From positions 10,910,191 to 10,974,190 of the forward strand of contig NC_062972.1 of assembly GCF_023078275.1 (NCBI RefSeq): DNA of 64,000 nucleotides. The letters run 5' to 3'. Position 1 is the stretch's first letter. Each line of letters begins with the position of its first letter. The position numbers and the translations under genes were made by a program. The notes under the pieces were generated by a model that saw only the letters and a program-made list of their open reading frames with translations, did no database searches and was not told the origin of the DNA. Shown one piece after another: positions 33,611-44,989 of this stretch. Origin of the DNA: Leguminivora glycinivorella (lineage: Eukaryota; Arthropoda; Insecta; Lepidoptera; Tortricidae).

Positions 33611-34770
33611 CCGTCGCCTCATATCTCTCAAGAAGGACGGTTATCAAGTCGTCTGGAAGGTTTTTTTTTATTTTTTTTTTTTTAATGTTTGTTCCTCGAT
33701 ATCTCCGTCGTTACTGGACCGATTTCGATTTTGATTGAATGTATATGCATACAGATTGGTCCCATTTTTCTCAGAACCCAGTTCTGATGATGGGATCCTG
33801 GAGAAATCGAGGGAACTCCTCGAATCTGAAAGGCATACATATGGTGATTTTTGTGTTTTTAAAGGAACAGCATGCATTTAGGTACGGAACAGTGACATTT
33901 GGTGCAGTGGAACTGCTGATGATGGCCAGAACGGAACTCTTCAAATCTGAACGGCACGCTTATAGTGACTTTGGTATTTTTATAAGAACAGCATGCACTT
34001 TCGTCCAGAACAGTGACATTTGGTGCAGTGGAACTGCTGATGATGGCCAGAACCAAACTCCTCAAATCTGAACGGCACGCTTATAGTGACTTTGCCATTT
34101 TTATAAGAACAGCATGCGCTTACGTCTAGAACAGTGACATTTGGTGCAGTGGAACTGCTGATGATGGCCAGAACCAAACTCCTCAAATCTGAACGGCACG
34201 CTTATAGTGACTTTGTCATTTTTATAAGAACAGCATGCGCTTACGTCTAGAACAGTGACATTTGGTACAGTGGAACTGCTGATGATGGTCAGAACCGAAC
34301 TCCTCAAATCTGAACGGCACGCTTATAGTGACTTTGGTATTTTTATAAGAACAGCATGCACTTACGTCCAGAACAGTGACATTTGGTGCAGTGGAACTGC
34401 TGATGATAGTCAGAACCGTACTCCTCACATCTGAACGGCACACTCATAAGTGACTTTGGTATTTTTGTAAGAAAAGCATGCATTTAAGTTCAGAACAGTG
34501 ACATTTATTTAGTTATGTTTGTTAAGCATATTGAGTTTTCAAGTCAAAGTTTGTCAAGCTTCGATTTCTTATAATATAATCGGATTCATGAGGAATTGAG
34601 GAAACTCCTCAAACCTTAACGTTATACGTATATTCATTTGTGTTGCCATCTAATAATTAAAGCATTAAAAGCAGTTTAAAAAATACCTACACATTTCTAC
34701 ATAATCCAACATTCGCAAGTAACTTTCACCAGAACCCGAAAGGCGACGGTTTTTTTTTCTTAAAAATTAT
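33611..34770. mobile_element. TTAA-flanked element X with 121-bp array, copy 1
   Basis: TTAA immediately precedes CCGTCGCCT (33607-33610) and follows the right end (34771-34774). AACCGTCGCCT near the left end is inverted as AGGCGACGGTT at 34741-34751, about 20 bases inside the right end. A second copy at 56973-57679 has the same ends and the same TTAA flanks. A TTAA duplication suggests a piggyBac-type non-autonomous element, although the ends are not simple piggyBac TIRs. It carries the tandem array 33889-34493. Confidence 0.65.
33889..34493. repeat. Tandem array, five 121-bp units
   Basis: The word ACAGTGACATTTGGTGCAGT recurs at about 33889, 34010, 34131, 34252 and 34373 with an exact 121-bp period. 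The array ends in a truncated unit near 34493. Near-identical minus-strand frames of about 68 codons (CTTISSS/VTISVPFRFEEF-like) repeat with the same spacing because 121 is not a multiple of 3. They are by-products, not genes. Copy 2 of the element has only about two units. Confidence 0.88.
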
Positions 34771-35006
34771 TTAACATCAAAATGAACAACACCTCGTGTG
34801 TTCATAAGTTTTGAGACGAATTTAAAAAGTTGAATTTGAAATAAGAACATGCCCGCAGCTTGCATCCAGTGTTTCAAATTTTGAATTTGGAACCAATGAA
34901 ATTAAAAAAAAAAATGCTGTAAAGGACAATATTTTTAATTTGCAGGCCTAGGCCTGAAAAAAAAAGGATATTTTATTCGATTATTTGTCATTCATGTTTT
35001 ATCGAG

Positions 35007-36260
35007 ATGGCGGGAAAGAAACAGTTACGGTCAACGGTGATTTCGTTGTATGAAGCCGGTGCAAAACCTATGGAGATTTTCAATCAGATTAAAAGTATTG
35101 GAGCTAGTCGCAATTTTGTATATTATACCTTGAAGAGGTACAGGGACACCCAATCAATTGCTGATCGACCAAGAACCGGCCGTCCGCGATCGGTAAGGAC
35201 TCCAGCAAATATTAAATTGATCAGGGAACGACTCCGCCGTAATCCGTGCCGTAAACAGAATTCTTAAATATGATCTTAAGTAAAGGCCTACAATCGGAGA
35301 AAAGTTCATTATTTAAATGATCGCCTTCGAAAAATGCGGCATGTTCGATGTCGGATGCTGCTAAGGACACACGATCCTAAAAAAAATTTATTCACTGATG
35401 AAATAACCTAACCACAAAATTACAATTTTGAAAAAACCCCCGACTGCGACATAAATGACCGATTTTCATGAAACATGGCTAAGAACACTCCCGACTGACT
35501 CAGCTTTCAGACAAAAAAAACTAAATCTAAATCGGTTCATCCGTTCGGGAGCTACGATGCCACAGACAGACACACACACAGACAGACAGACAGACAGACA
35601 GACGGGACAGACAGACAGATAGGCTGACACGTCAAACTTATAACACCCCTCCGTTTTTGCGTCGGGGGTTAAAAATATTTACAGTTGAAAAATTTAACAG
35701 ACAAAATAACAAAATCTATGCAAAAAGCTCGAAGGACAACCAGGCTAACGTGCGAAACGTCCAACGTACCCATCACCCTGCTAGTGCTAGCGTCATGGTA
35801 TGGTGGGGCGTTTCGTATGAAGGTGTTACTCTGCTACATTTCTGTCAACAGGGGGTCAAAGTCAAGGCACAAAATTATCAGAATGACATACTAGAGAAAG
35901 TTGTAAAACCCTTATCCCACCTTATTCACTGGAAAAGACTGGATTTTCCAACAAGATTCTGCCCCGTCTCATAAAGCGAAATCTACCCAGAAGTGGCTAA
36001 AAGACAATTTACCCAGCTTTATTAGGACTGACGAATGGCCTTCGTCAAGCCCCGATTTAAACCCGTTGGATTATGCTTTGTGGACAGAGTTGGAGCTAAG
36101 AGCATGCCGAAAAACACATCCGAACTTTCAGTCCCTAAAACGCACGCTAGTGAGAGAATCGAAACGAATCCCCATAGAAAAGGTGCGTGCCGCTATTGAC
36201 GAGTGGCCAGCCCGCTTAAAGGCCTGTATAATAAAAAACGAGGCGGTCATTTCGAGTAAA
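35007..36260 (+). pseudogene. maT-like transposase, broken
   Basis: The N-terminal helix-turn-helix part is intact from ATG 35007 (MAGKKQLRSTVISLYEAGAK, then DRPRTGRPRSVRT) to a stop at 35265-35267. The next segment is shortened by an internal deletion. LFTDE (35387-35401) is separated from IFTVEKFNRQNN by a nested retroposon. The core then continues (SVMVWWGVSYEGVTLLHFC). A frameshift near 35935 precedes QQDSAPSH, and SSSPDLNPLDYALW follows in another frame at about 36045-36085. Spacing from QQD to PLD is 37 residues, giving the DD37D signature. At least three lesions make it non-functional. Confidence 0.82.
35405..35667 (+). mobile_element. Retroposon nested in maT-like transposase
   Basis: The insert contains CTAAATCGGTTCATCCGTTCGG, a (CAGA)n run, ACACGTCAAACTTATAACACC and GCGTCGGGGGTTAAA. 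The same block occurs at 56690-56816. It splits the codons for FTDE/IFTVEK, and AAATA is repeated on both sides, consistent with a short target duplication. Non-coding. Confidence 0.72.
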
Positions 36261-36384
36261 TTTTATTTATTTATTAGTTATTTATTGTATATCGATAGTC
36301 CTATGTTTGACATATTACAATAAATTGTTTCAGTTTTTTATAGTGTCAGTTTTTTTCTCGTCTCAAAACTTATGAACACACGAG

Positions 36385-37457
36385 CCGACACGAGGTATAA
36401 TATATTGTTGCTGTTTGTTGGAATCAATTTGATCCCAAACTACGGGAACGATTTAGTTGTTATTTAGCAGACAGAATATATAATATGTTTTAAAAATTTG
36501 ACTGGCTGACTGCTATTTTAGTAAGTATTAAAAAAGTACAGCAAGGAAATAATAAGTAAAAGAAAATGTTTTATATAACATTAAAGTTAATCAAGACACG
36601 CTTTCGTTTTCCTGGCTTTGCCTCTACAACGCATTTTCGTTACATACCGGTACCGATAAATCTACTTAAATAAGTACCTAACACTCTTATACACATGACT
36701 TAATAATTAGCTCTAAATATTCACGAAGTAAATCATTAGTGAATACATAATCTTTTGAAATAAAGTTTCTTGCCCTAGTACTCTTAACGGTTAACAAACT
36801 TTGTTAACGTTATCGTAAAGAACAGACGGTCTGATAAATATTCTAATTCTACTAAATTTTGTTCTATGAAGCTAAGAAATGAACAAATATTTTCTTTAGC
36901 GAACAAATTGTTCTTCGCTTCTTTTAAAAACGAATTAAGTAAATCGAAAACTTAATTTCGAGCAAATTGAATAAAACATTTCGAACTTCTTGTGTAACAA
37001 CACAATAGTTAGCAAAAAATAAATTTAAAAATAAAGCTGTTTTCTTGTTCATGTGCCGAGTACGTCAGCCTTCGATTACTATAAACGTCCAGTCAAAAGC
37101 ATTACAGATGCAGAGAACGTTTCGCGAACCCTTTTATAGTCATCATTTTCAGGCCATGGTTTTGAACTTGCCTGACTAGTCGGCTACAAATAATTTAATC
37201 AAGTTTATGTTATTAAAGTCCGAGTAATAAAAGTCAGAAAGATATTAAATTAGAGCCATTTAAGAAAGCAAAAATATTCACTAATTTATACACATGTTTT
37301 AATTATTAGAGAGTATTTTAGGTCACCACTGTCACCAGTGTATGTTACCCGTGTAACATAACATGGCAGACCTAAATTAAACCACATAGGGATGCCCTAA
37401 GTTACCGAAAAGTAATCGTATAATGTGTCCACTTGTTAATATTCCCTGTTTCCCCAG
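36385..37457. other. Intronic DNA upstream of scrib exon
   Basis: AT-rich with no bounded repeat. It ends in a pyrimidine tract and CCCCAG acceptor at 37457. Confidence 0.5.
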
Positions 37458-37626
37458 ATATTCCCGACATTCCCGAGGACATCAAGAAGCTGCGGGCGCT
37501 GCAGATCGCGGACTTCAGCAGCAACCCGATCCCGCGGTTGCCGGCCGGCTTCAGCCAGCTCCGCGCTCTCACCGTGCTGGGCCTCAACGATATGTCGCTC
37601 ACCAGTCTACCCAGTGATTTTGGCAG
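37458..37626 (+). CDS. scrib: scrib exon: LRRs, DIPDIPEDIKKL block
   Basis: The acceptor is TTTCCCCAG. The two leading bases complete Asp with the G from 1300, giving DIPDIPEDIKKLRALQIADF, then NPIPRLPAGFSQLRALTVLG and SLTSLPSDFG. These are canonical Scribble LRRs and among its most conserved stretches. It ends with two spare bases (AG) before GTGAGAT. The exon is strikingly GC-rich against the AT-rich intron. Confidence 0.96.
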
Positions 37627-39242
37627 GTGAGATGCCCGATCTTCTTCTTCTTCAACCTAGCGTTTTCCTGGCCTAGCGCCAGCGTCCGCTTTCCGGCTCA
37701 GTCTTCTCCACTTTGCCCGGTATTCGGCATCCTTAGGTGTGAGATTGTTCTGATGACCTTCATATGAGTGATGCAACTGATTACATACACATAGGTAACC
37801 CTGAATGATTTGAGTATTAGTCATGATGTTGACCGCTCATTATCGTTCCTCAATGCTATCGAATGGACAGAAAAATTGTGAGGTCTTCAATAACGACCAT
37901 AGCTAACAATATACCATTGTTATCAGATTTTTTTGCATCTACGATACCCTAAGCAATAAGCAACAAAGTATCATTTAATTTAATAACAGAGGTACAATCG
38001 CTTACGGTCATGCCATAACAAATACTTTTTTTAGGAAATGACATAATGACGCGACGGTAAAAACCCCAAATCTTTGTCCGAGTTCAAATCGTAATGACTC
38101 GAGGATCACTTAGAGATCAAAGCAATTTATATCGGTTAATTTGTGGCTGTGAAAGTGATTGGCTGGTTGAAAATGTTCACAACGGGATTTGTATGCAGTA
38201 ATCACCTGGGTCTATATATAAGTACAAGTACCTAAGTAGGTATGTACATGCGAAAGCGAAAGTTTGAACGGGAAAGTTTTGGAGCGGTCGAGCGAGCTTG
38301 ATAGGTGGACTATACTGACTATACAAACACTATGGTGAATTCATTTGTATGCCTATTACCTCAATTGTGCTATATCCTTAAATTTTCATCAAATCATCGC
38401 TGTTTATTCGTTTTCTTTTTGTAATAAATTTCTATCTCTGTTTTCTGAAATATAGGTTTTTGAACTATATTATATTTCTTAAGAAAACATGACTTGGTTA
38501 GTTCACTGAATTCTTTAGTGTGACAAATAAGGTCAGTGGTCTTTATTTTGTAATACTTGCTTATCCAACCGAGTGCTCTGTCGTCTCGTCAGCTCGTTAC
38601 AATAGAAACAATTAGAACATCATTATCTTAACTTGCTTACTTTTTACTTGCTCATTCTAACGGCCTTTTCTGTATTATTAACGCATGTGGTTTCATAGAA
38701 TTGTCTTGTTTTATAAAAATCAAGAACACGCGGTTATCTTGTCATGAAAGGTGATCCTGTACGTTCATGTTTTCTGTCACCGTCAATGTCGATTGGTCAC
38801 GCTTGAGATGACTAATAATATTACTCCATAATATCAGTGCGTATTTATTTATCGATTCTAATTATTGTAAAAAAAAAACCATATAAATTCATTAGTATAT
38901 ACCTCACATAAAATGAGTAAGTTCACTAAATGCCTAATTCTTCACATGCACATGCAATGTCTGACAAATGAGACACTCCCTCTGAACTTTTCTACCCGTG
39001 GTGAAAAGGTAAGGGTTCTTGAAACGGTATCTGTGGGACCGGCAAGTGGCGACAAGCATATGACCTCATTGAAAGATTCCACATGTCGAAATGTGTAGAA
39101 AAATCTTGTAAGGCGTTCTTACTAACGCCCTTTTTATATCGTAGTTATGTGACAAATGCCGGTGGCATGTCACTGAATTGTTCAGATAGATTAATAGATC
39201 AAAATAAATATAGATCACATGAGGATAGAGGAAATTATATTT
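37627..39242. other. Intronic DNA, little identified
   Basis: A GC-richer piece at 37650-37745 (GTTTTCCTGGCCTAGCGCCAGC, CACTTTGCCCGGTATTCGGCATCC) looks like a retroposon fragment. The rest shows nothing I can assign. Confidence 0.35.
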
Positions 39243-39616
39243 CAGGGTTCGAAAATATCCGATATTTATAATAAATATCAAAATATCGGATATTTATGAT
39301 ATATATCGGATATATATCAGCTTTGATATATATCCATTTTGTATGGAAGGCATAGTATTATTTTGTTGCATTATTTATGAATACAACTTTAGATAAGGAA
39401 AATTCTACTAAAAAACATAACATTTAGTAGAAGAACAGTAACAAACACAAAAAAAACTATATTTTTAACAATGTCACATTTTTTAAACCATTTTTGTATT
39501 GCAATATTTATAAACAAATGATAAATATCGGATATTTATATCCATTGATATATATCGTCGAACCCCGCTTGATATATATCCGATATATATCCATTTATAT
39601 ATATCCTCGAACCCTG
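39243..39616. mobile_element. hAT-type MITE with 8-bp target duplication
   Basis: A 374-bp AT-rich element starts CAGGGTTCGAAAATATCC and ends GGATATATATAAATGG-like sequence inverted, closing CGAACCCTG. It is flanked by a perfect 8-bp duplication TTATATTT (39235-39242 and 39617-39624). CAGGG ends and an 8-bp duplication are the hAT signature. The interior is repeats of ATATCGGATAT words. Confidence 0.88.
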
Positions 39617-39624
39617 TTATATTT

Positions 39625-41269
39625 TAATGAAACCATGTAACATTAAGCTACCCAATGCTTACATTACATACCCTTAGTAAATACAGTCGCCATCAGGTAT
39701 ACATATAAGAGGCTAAACAAATTCTCAAAGCCCAACATAGGCGACATACAAGACAGGTTTAGCAGTTTATTTAAATCAATATCTACAGGGTTTAACATGT
39801 TGAAATCACAAATTCTAAATCTGTGTCTAAAAATATGTCTGTCTGTAAATATGTCATTAACTGAATCACCTCGTCTAAACAGCCGCCGCGTGGATTTAGA
39901 TAGAATTGTGTATTAAATTAAATACATTAAAGTGGTATAGATTTTACCACGGAATGAAACTAACAATCAGAAGTTAGTACATTACATTATATATTTGTGA
40001 ATTACTTTTCACAACCTTCTATTTAATGCTTGAAGGGAACTTATCACAAAGCTTGCCAGTTGCCTTTGTAGTCATTAGAGATGGTTTAACAAGGCAGTTT
40101 GAAATTACAAAGTGCTTCAGTTTGTTTGTGCTTTCAGGGAGCATTTTGGGGATAAGCAGTATTAAGTAATTAATACAAGAAATATGTTTAATTAGTAGCA
40201 ACGCAAGCAACTGTTATTATTCATTTGAATCCCACATCTACTACTAGTATATCTTTAAAACAATTTTTGGGATGCAGTCCGTGCAGTCAGTGTAGTCCGT
40301 GTTTGTTAATTTGCTTCAAAATCAAGCGATGTTGTTGAATGATTGGCTTAAAACTGGCGTGTAAACGGTGCAAATACTTTGAGTGCCAGTGCCATGTAGC
40401 CGTACCCACACTTTTTCTTGTAACGTAAGAAGTTACTCTTCGCTATGCGTGATCCAAAACGTACTTTGCCGTTTTTTATCAGGCAATTATGCGTGTCTTT
40501 AGTCTTTAGTAACAATTCAAAAAATATTACACTTAAACCTAGTTTAATTATGATTGTAATAAACCTAGATTTCAAATGCTAATAAACCGTTCTCGTGTGG
40601 CTATTGCGGTCCGGTAAGATGTAAACAAAAGCGCCTATTTGTGCTGCTGACGTCATTAAAAAAAAATGTATTTTTGTAGTGTATATTTATCAAAAGACTG
40701 CGTGCTATGTATTCTTTAATAATAAATAGGTATGAAACTGGAAAAAATGGATGCACATCATACTTGAGTTAAGTAAATAAAATCTGTCATTGATTGATAG
40801 GAGAAAACATTTCGTTTATTGTACAGTCAAAGTGTTTAGTAATTGAAGCATTAGTTGCCACACTTGCCACAGGTTTCTAATGATCGTAATGGAATAACCA
40901 AGTGTAAATGTACAAACGCATCGGAATGACGTCTGTTGATGATTCACCCTAGGTTGTCGTACTTGCGGTTCGGAGGCTAACGGAGGCACAAACTACGACA
41001 TCTGCCTAGGAATGCGGTTCAAGGTTCTAAATGTTTAACGTTCATATAAATATTGTTAGTCAGTAAACAATTGGTGCTCATAATGGCAATGTCATTGAAG
41101 AACAGTACAATGACATTCTGTCAGTGACAATGCTAAATCTCATTATGGAGCATTAAATGGACAGTTGCGGAAACTAAAGCTTCTGTCACGACATAGATAA
41201 GTAGTTTTTCACTAAAAGATATTTTTTGACTATTGGTGTTAAATGTAAAACAATTGCGTTTATAATAAA
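39625..41269. other. Intronic DNA, nothing identified
   Basis: No exon with splice context, no RNA gene and no bounded repeat recognised between the hAT MITE and the next Helitron. Confidence 0.4.
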
Positions 41270-41458
41270 CTAGCTTTTGCCCGCGGTTTCGATCGCGTTA
41301 GAAAGAGACAAAAAGTAGCCTATGTCATTCTCCATCCCTTCAACTATCTCCACTACAAAAATCACATCAATTCGTCGCTCCGTTTAGCCGTGAAAAACGG
41401 ACAAACAAACAGACACACACACTTTCCCATTTATAATATTAGTATGGATAATTATTCT
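41270..41458 (-). mobile_element. Short non-autonomous Helitron, uninterrupted
   Basis: The minus-strand 5' end is TCCATACTAATATTATAAAT at 41458 and the 3' end is a GC block plus GGGCAAAAGCTAG at 41270, between A (41269) and T (41459). At 189 bp it is the intact counterpart of 75-390 and defines the empty site of the MITE nested there. Confidence 0.75.
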
Positions 41459-42013
41459 ACATTTTTTTTACTGAAATCAATTCAATTGATCTTTTTGCTT
41501 GAACCCCACATGCACGACCTCGGCCTACTTAGTTGTTTCCGACAAACCTAGAAATGCGTTTAACACCTCTTATCAGTAACGTGTTGTTTATGCGAACAGT
41601 TTCACGATATTTGTAGTACGAGTACGTGAAACACGTTTTATCATGGCTAGCTGTACAGTTCAAGTAAACACACATTACAGCATTTATTTTAAGACGTCGT
41701 ATAACTGGTTCTGATTTAATTATACTACTGTAATAGGATTTATGCTGCATAGCCTACATTCTTTACTGATAGAAATATTCTTTACTGCGTTTTGAGAAAA
41801 CTATGCTGAGAAATTTATTCTCGTATATTAAATGCTCAGCAGGCACATACTCTACAATGAAAATTTATAGTTGTGTTTATGTGTTATATCTATGTTCACA
41901 AATAGTGTATATATTAAGTATTTAAGACATTCAGTACAGCGTGTGCTGATGGTTGGAAAACAACTTTTTAAACGTCGAAGTTGTTACTTTTCGGATTCGT
42001 CAAAAAATATATA
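41459..42013. other. Intronic DNA, nothing identified
   Basis: AT-rich spacer between two Helitrons, with no supported feature. Confidence 0.4.
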
Positions 42014-43413
42014 TCTAAATATATAAAAGAAGAAGCTGACTGACTGACTGACTGACTGACTGACTGACTGACTGACTGACTGACTGACATATCAACGCAC
42101 AGCCGAAACCGCTGGTCCTAGAGATTTCAAATTTGGCACGTAGGTTCCTTATATAGTGTAGAGGAGCACTAAGAAAGGATTTTCCAAAATTCACCTCCTA
42201 AGGGGGTCGAATGGGGGTTCAAAGTTTGTATGGGGAAACAAGATTAGTTTGACTATTTTATTCGAAACTTCACAGGAAGATTCCTTAAGACATATGAATT
42301 AATACGTGATTCAGATTTTTTGAAAATTTAACCCCTAAAAGGGTCAAAAGGGGTTAATAAAGTCAAAAAACCAATATGGGTATCGTTTTTATGGTTTATC
42401 GGGTCGCTGATCACGATAAATACAACGTTTTTTAAATCTAACGAGGCGGAAGTGAAATACCTTCTCCCCTGTTGTGGTGCAATGGGGTTTAAATATAAAA
42501 AATATATAGACTGACGGACATATCAACGCACAGCTGAAACCGCTGGTCCTAGAGATGTCAAATTTGGCACGTTGGTTCCTTATATAGTGTAAAGGAGCAC
42601 TAAGAAAGGATTTTTCAAAATTCGCCTCCTAAGGGGGTCAAATGGGGGTTCAAAGTTTGTATGGGGAAACAATGTTAGTTTCACTGTTTTATGCGAAACT
42701 TCACAGGAGGATTGCTAAAGACATATGACTAAATACGTGTTTCAAGTTTTTTAAAAATGTACCATTTAAAAGGGTGAAAAGGGGTGATAATGTCAAAAAA
42801 CCAATATGGGTATCGTTTTTATGGTTTATCGGGTCGCTGATCACGATAAATACAACGTTTTTAAAATCTGACGTGGCGGAAGTGAAATACCTTTTCCCCT
42901 GTTGTGGTGCAATGGGGTTTAAATATCGAAAATAGCCATATGGATTTCTTTTTTATGTTTACTTCTGGTTCAAGAGATTTCAAATTACACGTAAGTTCCT
43001 TAGAAGAGCACTAAGAAAGGATTTTTCAAAATTCACCGCCTAACATGATAATTTGACAGGGACAGGAACAGGGACGGGGCGGGGCGGGGCGGGACGGGAC
43101 GAGACGGGAGGGGACGAGCCGGAACAGGGATAAGGGTAGGGATAGGGATAGGGATAGGGATAGGGATAGGGATAGGGATAGGGATAGGGATAGAAATAGG
43201 GATACCCTCCCCTACGGGGACGGGGAATATATATGGTAAGCGTGTTCAGTGGATACATGTAGAAGTATAATGCCCCGCTGCACCTTAATCGAAATAATTG
43301 CGGACAAATGTACCTACATAGAAACCTACGAATCCAAATGAAAATCTTATTTTTTGTAAACGTTTGAATAAGAATACTTTTATTACGCGGGCGAAGCCGC
43401 GGGTAAAAGCTAG
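42014..43413 (+). mobile_element. Non-autonomous Helitron, 1.4 kb, with internal duplications
   Basis: It begins TCTAAATATATAAAAGAAG followed by a (GACT)n run and ends GCGGGCGAAGCCGCGGGTAA then AAGCTAG, between A (42013) and T (43414). The 3' hairpin, CTAG end and AT insertion site fit Helitrons. A unit of about 430 bp starting CATATCAACGCACAGC is present at 42088 and 42518, with a partial third unit from about 42960. It has no Rep/helicase coding region. Confidence 0.72.
43058..43215. repeat. G-rich simple repeats: (GGGGC/GGGAC)n then (GGGATA)n
   Basis: About 80 bases of GGGACGGGGCGGGGC-type sequence are followed by about a dozen GGGATA hexamers. They lie within the Helitron. The strand asymmetry could support G-quadruplex formation. 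The Tyr-Pro repeat frame on the minus strand comes from this run and is not a gene. Confidence 0.85.
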
Positions 43414-43791
43414 TATCTAATAACGTGGAATTGCAGACGGCGGAGGAAAAAACAGGTCATATTTCTTATTTTACTGTATTAGAACTATTATAATGAGTTT
43501 TGAGCAAAATGTTGTGTATATTTCTACAGATTCATAAAGTAACGTTTTATTCAGAAAAGTTGATGGAATACCGGTAGAGTGCAGTGGGAGTCCAATCGAC
43601 ACTTAATGTCAGCAATTCCATTGTGTTTCCACCTCGCTGACTTGTCTCATCAAACTATTATGTCATATCATTATGGTAATATGCTCGCAGACATTGAGTT
43701 TATTTAACATTGAAAATACATACAATACATGGATGCCTTGCGTTAACAGAAGTGCGAATTTGTACTTATCCTCTTTTATTTTCATTTTCAG

Positions 43792-43912
43792 TTTGATCTC
43801 CCTTCAGTCGCTGGAGTTGAGAGAAAATCTACTGAAATCTCTACCCGAGTCCTTAAAAAATCTAACCAAGCTAGAGAGGTTAGATTTAGGAGATAATGAA
43901 ATCGAAGAACTG
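43792..43912 (+). CDS. scrib: scrib exon: LRR SLELRENLLKSLPES
   Basis: The acceptor is TTTCATTTTCAG. The leading T completes Ser with AG from 37625-37626. It encodes LISLQSLELRENLLKSLPES, NLTKLERLDLGDNEIEEL and ends in phase 0 before GTAAGAA. A direct match to Scribble LRRs 6-8. Only a 91-bp intron follows. Confidence 0.95.
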
Positions 43913-44003
43913 GTAAGAAACATTTGTTTTGATTATCCTTATCTGTGAGTCACATTGACAAGAATGTTAAGATAAGTTAACATATTTTCTTGTACCTTTT
44001 CAG

Positions 44004-44296
44004 CCTGGGTTTATCGGAGAGCTGCCTGCACTTGAAGAATTATGGTTGGACCACAACAAATTACAATATTTGCCGCCTGAAATCGGCAACCTGAAGGCCC
44101 TTCTTTGTCTAGACGTCAGCGAAAACAAACTAGAGAAACTTCCAGAGGCGATCGGTGGGCTCTGCTCCCTAACAGACTTGCATCTCTCACAAAACATGCT
44201 AGAAACGATACCAGACGGTACCGGAGAGTTATCCAAGTTAGCTATACTAAAACTGGACCAAAATAGGTTACATACGTTAAATGAAAATGTAGGAAG
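44004..44296 (+). CDS. scrib: scrib exon: four to five LRRs
   Basis: It starts in phase 0 after TACCTTTTCAG with PGFIGELPALEELWLDHNKL, then LPPEIGNLKALLCLDVSENK, LEKLPEAIGGLCSLTDLHLS, LETIPDGTGELSKLAILKLD and HTLNENVG. It ends with two spare bases before GTGAGTA. All are classical LxxLxLxxN repeats of the Scribble LRR solenoid. A MITE begins 29 bp beyond its donor. Confidence 0.96.
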
Positions 44297-44325
44297 GTGA
44301 GTACGCCAAAATGCTTGCCTATATA

Positions 44326-44699
44326 CACCGTAGGCCCAAATAACCCGAAAGATTTTAACCACGCCTTTTTCATGTAAAAAGAAACAAAAAATATTATATC
44401 ACTTTTGTACTTATTTCTAAAAACCTCATTTTTGACATCTATCAATGAGGAGGATAGTGACTATTCTCCATAATGGCATCAACGCCATTAACCCATTTCG
44501 GACAAACAATAAAGACTATGATTATTATGATTGTGATTAAAAACGCCTTTTGTACTGAGTAACAAGATTTTTTTTTAAATTGGTTATAAAATATTTCTGA
44601 AACTAGGCGATATCCAGAAAAGTTTATATGACAAATTAGTCTCTAAATGTGGTCAGGAATACACTGTTAAAATCTTTCGGGTTATTCGGGCCCACTGTG
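44326..44699. mobile_element. MITE with TA target duplication in scrib intron
   Basis: TIRs start CACCGTAGGCCCAAATAACC (left) and the right end reads GGTTATTCGGGCCCACTGTG. About 34 bases pair with four mismatches. TA flanks both ends (44324-44325, 44700-44701). 374 bp, non-coding. It occupies over half of the 693-bp intron. Confidence 0.78.
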
Positions 44700-44989
44700 T
44701 ATGTACTTGTAAAGCCCTTATAAATGTTGACTTTGTAAGTTTCATAACCTCAATTTGAGTAATTTACTTCTAATATCGTCAATAATAGCTTAATATCGTT
44801 TTGTTTTTAAACGTTCAATTAGATTGAGTAGTAAAAAATCTATCACTGAAAAAAACCATTTTCTACTGTAATATAAATTGCTTTCCATACTGTTAGCCGG
44901 AAGGAAGTGTATATTATTTTAACGTTGTTACATTGTTAGTTTTTGACACTACTTTACACTAATCTGTTATTCTATTCCTTATGTTCCAG

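Larger units (their letters stand above)
34793..36384 (+). mobile_element. maT-like (DD37D) Tc1/mariner-superfamily transposon
   Basis: Perfect 27-bp terminal inverted repeats start CTCGTGTGTTCATAAGTTTT (34793-34819) and are mirrored at 36358-36384. Total length is 1.59 kb, of which about 250 bp is a nested retroposon (35405-35667). A flanking TA duplication is not evident. The left end abuts element X by about 20 bases. It also contains a word shared with the dispersed repeat at 18900 (GGACAATATTT to GCAGGCCTAGGCCT). Confidence 0.8.

Noticed and set aside
33859..34443. Family of near-identical minus-strand proteins of about 68-73 residues
   Set aside because: Frames repeat every 121 bp because of the tandem array; period not a multiple of three and no start or regulatory context.
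33889..34493. CRISPR-like array
   Set aside because: Units are contiguous 121-bp tandem repeats with no unique spacers, in a eukaryotic genome.
43121..43200. (GGGATA)n as telomere-like sequence
   Set aside because: Insect telomeres are TTAGG; this run lies inside a Helitron and does not match.
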